Source: an uncultured Gemmatimonadota bacterium
GTDB taxonomy: Bacteria > Gemmatimonadota > Gemmatimonadetes > Gemmatimonadales > Gemmatimonadaceae
Length of the DNA: 6,176 nt
Assembly (NCBI GenBank): GCA_903906325.1
Contig: CAIVJV010000219.1
Coordinates: 1-6,176, forward strand
Reading direction: 5' to 3'
Positions 5,942-6,176 of the stretch are shown piece by piece (within the stretch, counting starts at the first letter, position 1; every line of letters starts with the position of its first letter). The notes below the pieces were generated by a model. That model had not been told where the DNA came from, ran no database searches, and saw only the letters and a list, made by a program, of their open reading frames with translations. The position numbers and the translations under genes were made by a program.

Positions 5942-6176
5942 ATGGCCGGCCACAGTAAATGGAAGCAGATCAAGCACTACAAGGCCGCGGCTGACGCCAA
6001 GCGCGGGGCGATCTTCACGAAGCTGCTACGTGAGATCACCGTCGCGGCGAAGGCGGGGGGCGGGGACCCGGACGGCAACCCGCGCCTGCGCACCGCGATC
6101 GAGAACGCGAAGGCCCAGTCGTGCCCCAAGGAGAACATCGAGCGCGCCATCAAGAAGGGCACGGGCGAGCTCGAGG
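5942..6176 (+). CDS. YebC/PmpR-family protein, N-terminal 78 residues; runs off the right edge
   Basis: The N-terminus MAGHSKWKQIKHYKAAADAK is the hallmark of the YebC/PmpR (TACO1) family. It is followed by RGAIFTKLLREITVAAKAGG, GNPRLRTAIENAKAQ and PKENIERAIKKGTG, all conserved blocks of domain 1. Members are usually about 240-250 residues; only the first 78 codons are in the window. The family was long annotated as transcriptional regulators. Several members are now known to relieve ribosome stalling, for example at proline-rich stretches, so the role here is cytoplasmic and translation- or transcription-related. The gene starts 36 nt after the TPR stop. No SD precedes the ATG, and I see no clear promoter or terminator in the gap, so co-transcription with the TPR gene is plausible. 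Confidence 0.95.
   Translation, partial: MAGHSKWKQIKHYKAAADAKRGAIFTKLLREITVAAKAGGGDPDGNPRLRTAIENAKAQSCPKENIERAIKKGTGELE

Overview
The window is dense, very GC-rich bacterial DNA with strong G/C bias at third codon positions. It holds two divergent gene groups that separate at a 56-bp intergenic region (about 4877-4932). A lipid A flippase-type ABC transporter next to a lipid A-type acyltransferase points to a Gram-negative, outer-membrane organism. The high GC, SD-poor starts and TAnnTTTG-like promoter elements (the Bacteroidota-type consensus) would fit a member of the FCB group such as Gemmatimonadota. That placement is inference from style, not proven.

Leftward group (minus strand, 4876 to 1): an MsbA-like ABC exporter (608 aa), a LpxL/HtrB-family acyltransferase (about 315 aa), a class V PLP-dependent aminotransferase-like enzyme (385 aa), and the first 320 codons of peptide chain release factor 3 (prfC), which runs off the left edge. 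The junctions are a 14-nt overlap, a 1-nt gap and a 4-nt ATGA overlap, so this is almost certainly one translationally coupled operon. The first two genes fit lipid A maturation and export at the inner membrane. The PLP enzyme and RF3 have no obvious link to that pathway.

Intergenic region: an exact TAnnTTTG match lies 4 nt before the msbA-like ATG. A 7/8 match on the other strand lies 5 nt before the first rightward ATG. Both would give leaderless or nearly leaderless mRNAs. Between them is a four-run G-quadruplex motif on the minus strand.

Rightward group (plus strand, 4933 to 6176): an unrecognised 143-aa protein, a small secreted TPR protein (160 aa) whose C-terminus looks like the last strands of an outer-membrane beta-barrel, and the first 78 codons of a YebC/PmpR-family protein that runs off the right edge. 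The TPR gene has its own candidate promoter overlapping the previous stop codon, a short leader with a 12-bp palindrome, and a good Shine-Dalgarno.

No RNA genes, insertion sequences, CRISPR arrays or phage genes were seen, and there is no gene-free stretch over 300 bases. The content is mostly ordinary housekeeping. The points worth a second look are the divergent control region and the odd TPR/beta-strand protein.
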